Shown: piece after piece, positions 22,557 to 24,198 of the stretch
Layout of the letters: each line of letters starts with the position of its first letter
Numbering within the stretch: position 1 is the first letter of the stretch
Source: SUG1106 sp964651095
GTDB lineage: Bacteria > Bacillota > Clostridia > Peptostreptococcales > Anaerovoracaceae
Direction of reading: 5' to 3'
Length of the DNA stretch: 24,198 nucleotides
NCBI GenBank assembly: GCA_964651095.1
Contig: CAZYWO010000025.1
Span: forward strand, 1 to 24,198
Program-made: the position numbers and the translations under genes
The notes under the pieces: model-generated
Databases searched by the model: none
What the model was told of the DNA's origin: nothing
The model's input: only the letters and a program-made list of their open reading frames with translations

Positions 22557-23497
22557 TAGACTGCCTCCGAATTTTCAGATTCGCTGTTTATGCTTTTTTC
22601 TTTTGACTTTGAATTTTTTTCCGGCAGGCAAAGCACAGATAAAGCGGTTATTGTAAGCAACATTCCGCAAATTGACAGTATAGTTGGGTATTCGGTGAAG
22701 AAAATTGCCCCAAACACCGTTGCAGCAACCGGCTCAAGAGAAGCCAAAATCGCCGCCTTTCCTGCGTCCATGTAAATAAAAGCCATAGTATAAATCACAT
22801 AAGGCAAAACTGCTGTAAATGCCGAGTGCGCTACTAAAAACAAAGTATTCCCCGCCGGCGATTGGGAAACAAAATCCCCAATAATCTTCCAATTTGCAAA
22901 GGGTATAAGAACGATCGCAATGATAAGCATAAAATAGAAAGTAATGGTAATTGCGCTATAGCCGCGCTGCATTATCAGTTTGGAGAATATGCTGTACAAA
23001 GAGTAGCAAAATGACGATAAAATTCCTATCATAACTCCCGCCGCCGACCATTTGACGCCGGCTGCATCTTCCAAAAGACCGCTTACCAGAACGCACCCTG
23101 CAATTGCCAGCAGCATACAAACAATCTTACGCTTCGTGATTTTTTCTTTAAACATAATTGCCGCGAAAAACATGACAAATATAGGGAATGTACATAAAAT
23201 TACTGCCGCAAAGGAAAGTGTCAGCCTGTTCATTGCTTCATTATAAAAGTAGCTTAGCCCCAGATTTCCTATTATAGCTCCCATTACAATTATGCCTATG
23301 TCCCTCGGTCTAATTTTAAGGAGTGATTTATCAACGATAAGGATACCTGCTAACATAAGTATTACTCCGATTACCATTCTCGCAAAAAGTATCGTACAGT
23401 TATCCATGCCGAAGGCGGTAAGCTTGCGCAAAAAAACGCCCACGCATCCCCAGAGTATACCTGCGGTCATAGGTAAAAGAGCTGCAAATTTATTCAT
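22556..23497 (-). CDS. EamA/DMT-family transporter
   Basis: 313 aa with about ten hydrophobic helices in two repeated halves, the EamA (RhaT/YdcZ-like) arrangement. First-half marks: PMTAGILWGCVGVFLRKL (9-26) and GNLGLSYFYNEAMNRLT. Second-half marks: GILSSFCYSLYSIFSKLIMQ, then YTMAFIYMDAGKAAILASLE with PVAATVFGAIFFTEYP. These proteins export or exchange metabolites, often amino acids; the substrate here is not predictable. The C-terminal tail is charged and Ser/Glu-rich. It begins 2 bases after the Nim-like gene and runs into the radical SAM gene, a three-gene operon. Confidence 0.88.
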   Translation of the reverse strand: MNKFAALLPMTAGILWGCVGVFLRKLTAFGMDNCTILFARMVIGVILMLAGILIVDKSLLKIRPRDIGIIVMGAIIGNLGLSYFYNEAMNRLTLSFAAVILCTFPIFVMFFAAIMFKEKITKRKIVCMLLAIAGCVLVSGLLEDAAGVKWSAAGVMIGILSSFCYSLYSIFSKLIMQRGYSAITITFYFMLIIAIVLIPFANWKIIGDFVSQSPAGNTLFLVAHSAFTAVLPYVIYTMAFIYMDAGKAAILASLEPVAATVFGAIFFTEYPTILSICGMLLTITALSVLCLPEKNSKSKEKSINSESENSEAV

Positions 23498-23499
23498 TA

Positions 23500-24006
23500 T
23501 TATCTGTTTTCTTCCTTTTCTCTTGCACGTACCAGTTCTATTGCTTCTTTACCGGTCAGGTGATCAATCTCAAGGCAAATCATGCAAAGTGGGGCATATT
23601 CCTTTTCTATGTATTTTTCAAGATACTCCTGAGTTGCCGTAGGATGATATTTTCTTCCTAAAACAGCAATGGAATATCTCTTTTCTTCTTCGCTTTCAAC
23701 AATACGCGGTTTACCAAAAGCGATAACGCTTCTAAAATAGGTAGTGTATTCTTCAGGAATTACTTCATCCTTATCTATTACACAAAAAGAGGCTTTTTCG
23801 CTCTTTTTAACTGCGTCTACTTTATGTCCCTCTTTTCCGCTGTGAATATAAATTTTACCGTCCTCATAAACATAGCTTACAGGAACTGCATAAGGGTAAT
23901 CGTCATCTCCTATTACAGCAAATACTCCTGATGTGTTTCGTTCTAAAACTTTAATAGCTTCATCCTGCGGAAGCAACTGCTTGATTCTGCGCATTTGTCT
24001 AATCAT
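23500..24006 (-). CDS. Nim-like pyridoxamine 5'-phosphate oxidase family flavoprotein
   Basis: 168 aa. The split-barrel FMN-binding fold is indicated by MRRIKQLLPQDEAIKVLERN (5-24), FAVIGDDDYPYAVPVSYVYE (29-48), IYIHSGKEGHKVDAVKKSE (52-70), ASFCVIDKDEVIPEEYTTYF and SVIAFGKPRIVE. This pattern resembles NimA-type proteins, some of which reduce 5-nitroimidazoles, but most chromosomal homologues have unknown substrates. Resistance should not be inferred from this alone. AGGAGG 6 bases before the ATG fixes the start. First gene of the operon with the EamA transporter and radical SAM protein; its promoter lies inside the direct repeat at the window end. Confidence 0.82.
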   Translation of the reverse strand: MIRQMRRIKQLLPQDEAIKVLERNTSGVFAVIGDDDYPYAVPVSYVYEDGKIYIHSGKEGHKVDAVKKSEKASFCVIDKDEVIPEEYTTYFRSVIAFGKPRIVESEEEKRYSIAVLGRKYHPTATQEYLEKYIEKEYAPLCMICLEIDHLTGKEAIELVRAREKEENR

Positions 24007-24023
24007 AATTTACCTCCTGTTGA

Positions 24024-24100
24024 TTGCGGCAACGCCGTTTTAACCAAATTGCTGAAACCATTATACCATGATTCTTCCTCTAAAAAATACAATGGTCCAT
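24024..24100. repeat. Direct repeat, copy 1 (77 bases, period 98)
   Basis: Identical over all 77 bases to 24122-24198. It contains the mini-hairpin CGGC-AAC-GCCG, the minus-strand extended -10 TGG-TATAAT and CATGATTC at 24067-24074. A 21-base stretch (24101-24121) separates the copies. Confidence 0.95.
24060..24068 (-). promoter_or_regulatory. Extended -10 promoter of the Nim-EamA-SPL operon
   Basis: On minus TGG-TATAAT (TATAAT at 24060-24065), about 55 bases before the Nim-like start. No consensus -35 at 17 bases; TTGTAT is about 21 upstream. GAAACCATT (24054-24062) and AATGGTTTC (24109-24117) form an inverted pair around it, and CATGATTC occurs at 24067-24074 and 24101-24108, so a regulator may bind here. 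Confidence 0.5.
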
Positions 24101-24121
24101 CATGATTCAATGGTTTCTTCC

Positions 24122-24198
24122 TTGCGGCAACGCCGTTTTAACCAAATTGCTGAAACCATTATACCATGATTCTTCCTCTAAAAAATACAATGGTCCAT
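24122..24198. repeat. Direct repeat, copy 2, ending at the window edge
   Basis: Exact second copy of 24024-24100, finishing on the last base. More copies may follow outside. The exact 77-base length also equals a common assembler k-mer size, so the window end may be a contig end in a collapsed tandem repeat. Confidence 0.95.

Noticed and set aside
1..24198. CRISPR array, transposase, prophage, tRNA or rRNA genes
   Set aside because: No regularly spaced short repeats other than the two-copy end repeat, no transposase or phage-like products, and no tRNA/rRNA-like sequence noticed on either strand.

Overview
The window is about 24 kb of moderately AT-rich DNA from a low-GC Firmicute, most likely an anaerobic member of the Clostridia. 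The reasons are strong AGGAGG-type ribosome binding sites throughout, a C_GCAxxG_C_C redox protein, a small ferredoxin-thioredoxin-reductase-like iron-sulfur protein, a Nim-like flavoprotein, and Firmicutes-style ilv/leu gene content. I cannot name the genus from sequence alone. Nearly everything from 3289 to the right edge is on the minus strand; only three genes near the left end are on plus.

Left part (1-8.0 kb), mixed accessory genes. A HutD/Ves-like cupin fused to a two-helix membrane tail (minus) is followed by a divergent plus-strand group. That group holds a 2-oxoacid-dehydrogenase-E2/CAT-fold protein with a degraded active-site motif, a C_GCAxxG_C_C redox protein and a small Tic20/DUF4870-like membrane protein, closed by a strong terminator at 3209-3259. 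A minus-strand run follows: EcsC-family protein, QueT queuosine-precursor transporter behind a probable preQ1-I riboswitch, an FTR-like Fe-S protein overlapping queT, and a D-2-hydroxyacid dehydrogenase. A TPR protein of unknown function lies to the right of these.

Centre (8.0-21.6 kb), one large branched-chain amino acid operon read right to left: ilvB-ilvN-ilvC-ilvD-leuA-leuC-leuD-leuB-ilvE-(DUF815 AAA ATPase)-ilvA. It encodes every step from threonine to 2-oxobutyrate (IlvA), acetohydroxyacid synthesis (IlvBN), isomeroreduction (IlvC), dehydration (IlvD), the leucine branch (LeuA, LeuCD, LeuB) and final transamination (IlvE). Genes are mostly overlapping or separated by a few bases. The exception is a 171-base ilvC-ilvD gap that carries a 15-bp hairpin.

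The best regulatory find is upstream of ilvB. A near-consensus promoter (TTGCAA-17-TACAAT, with a 15-bp dyad across the -10) precedes a 34-codon leader peptide. Twelve of leader residues 10-23 are Ile, Leu or Val, and a perfect 11-bp stem plus T7 terminator follows before ilvB. This is textbook ribosome-mediated attenuation rather than the tRNA-sensing T-box often found on ilv-leu operons in Bacillus. Competing pairings that could form the antiterminator are visible.

Right part (21.7-24.2 kb): a three-gene minus operon of a Nim-like flavoprotein, an EamA transporter and an SPL-family radical SAM protein. Its promoter lies in a 98-bp-period direct repeat whose second 77-base copy ends exactly at the window edge, which suggests a collapsed tandem array or a contig end.
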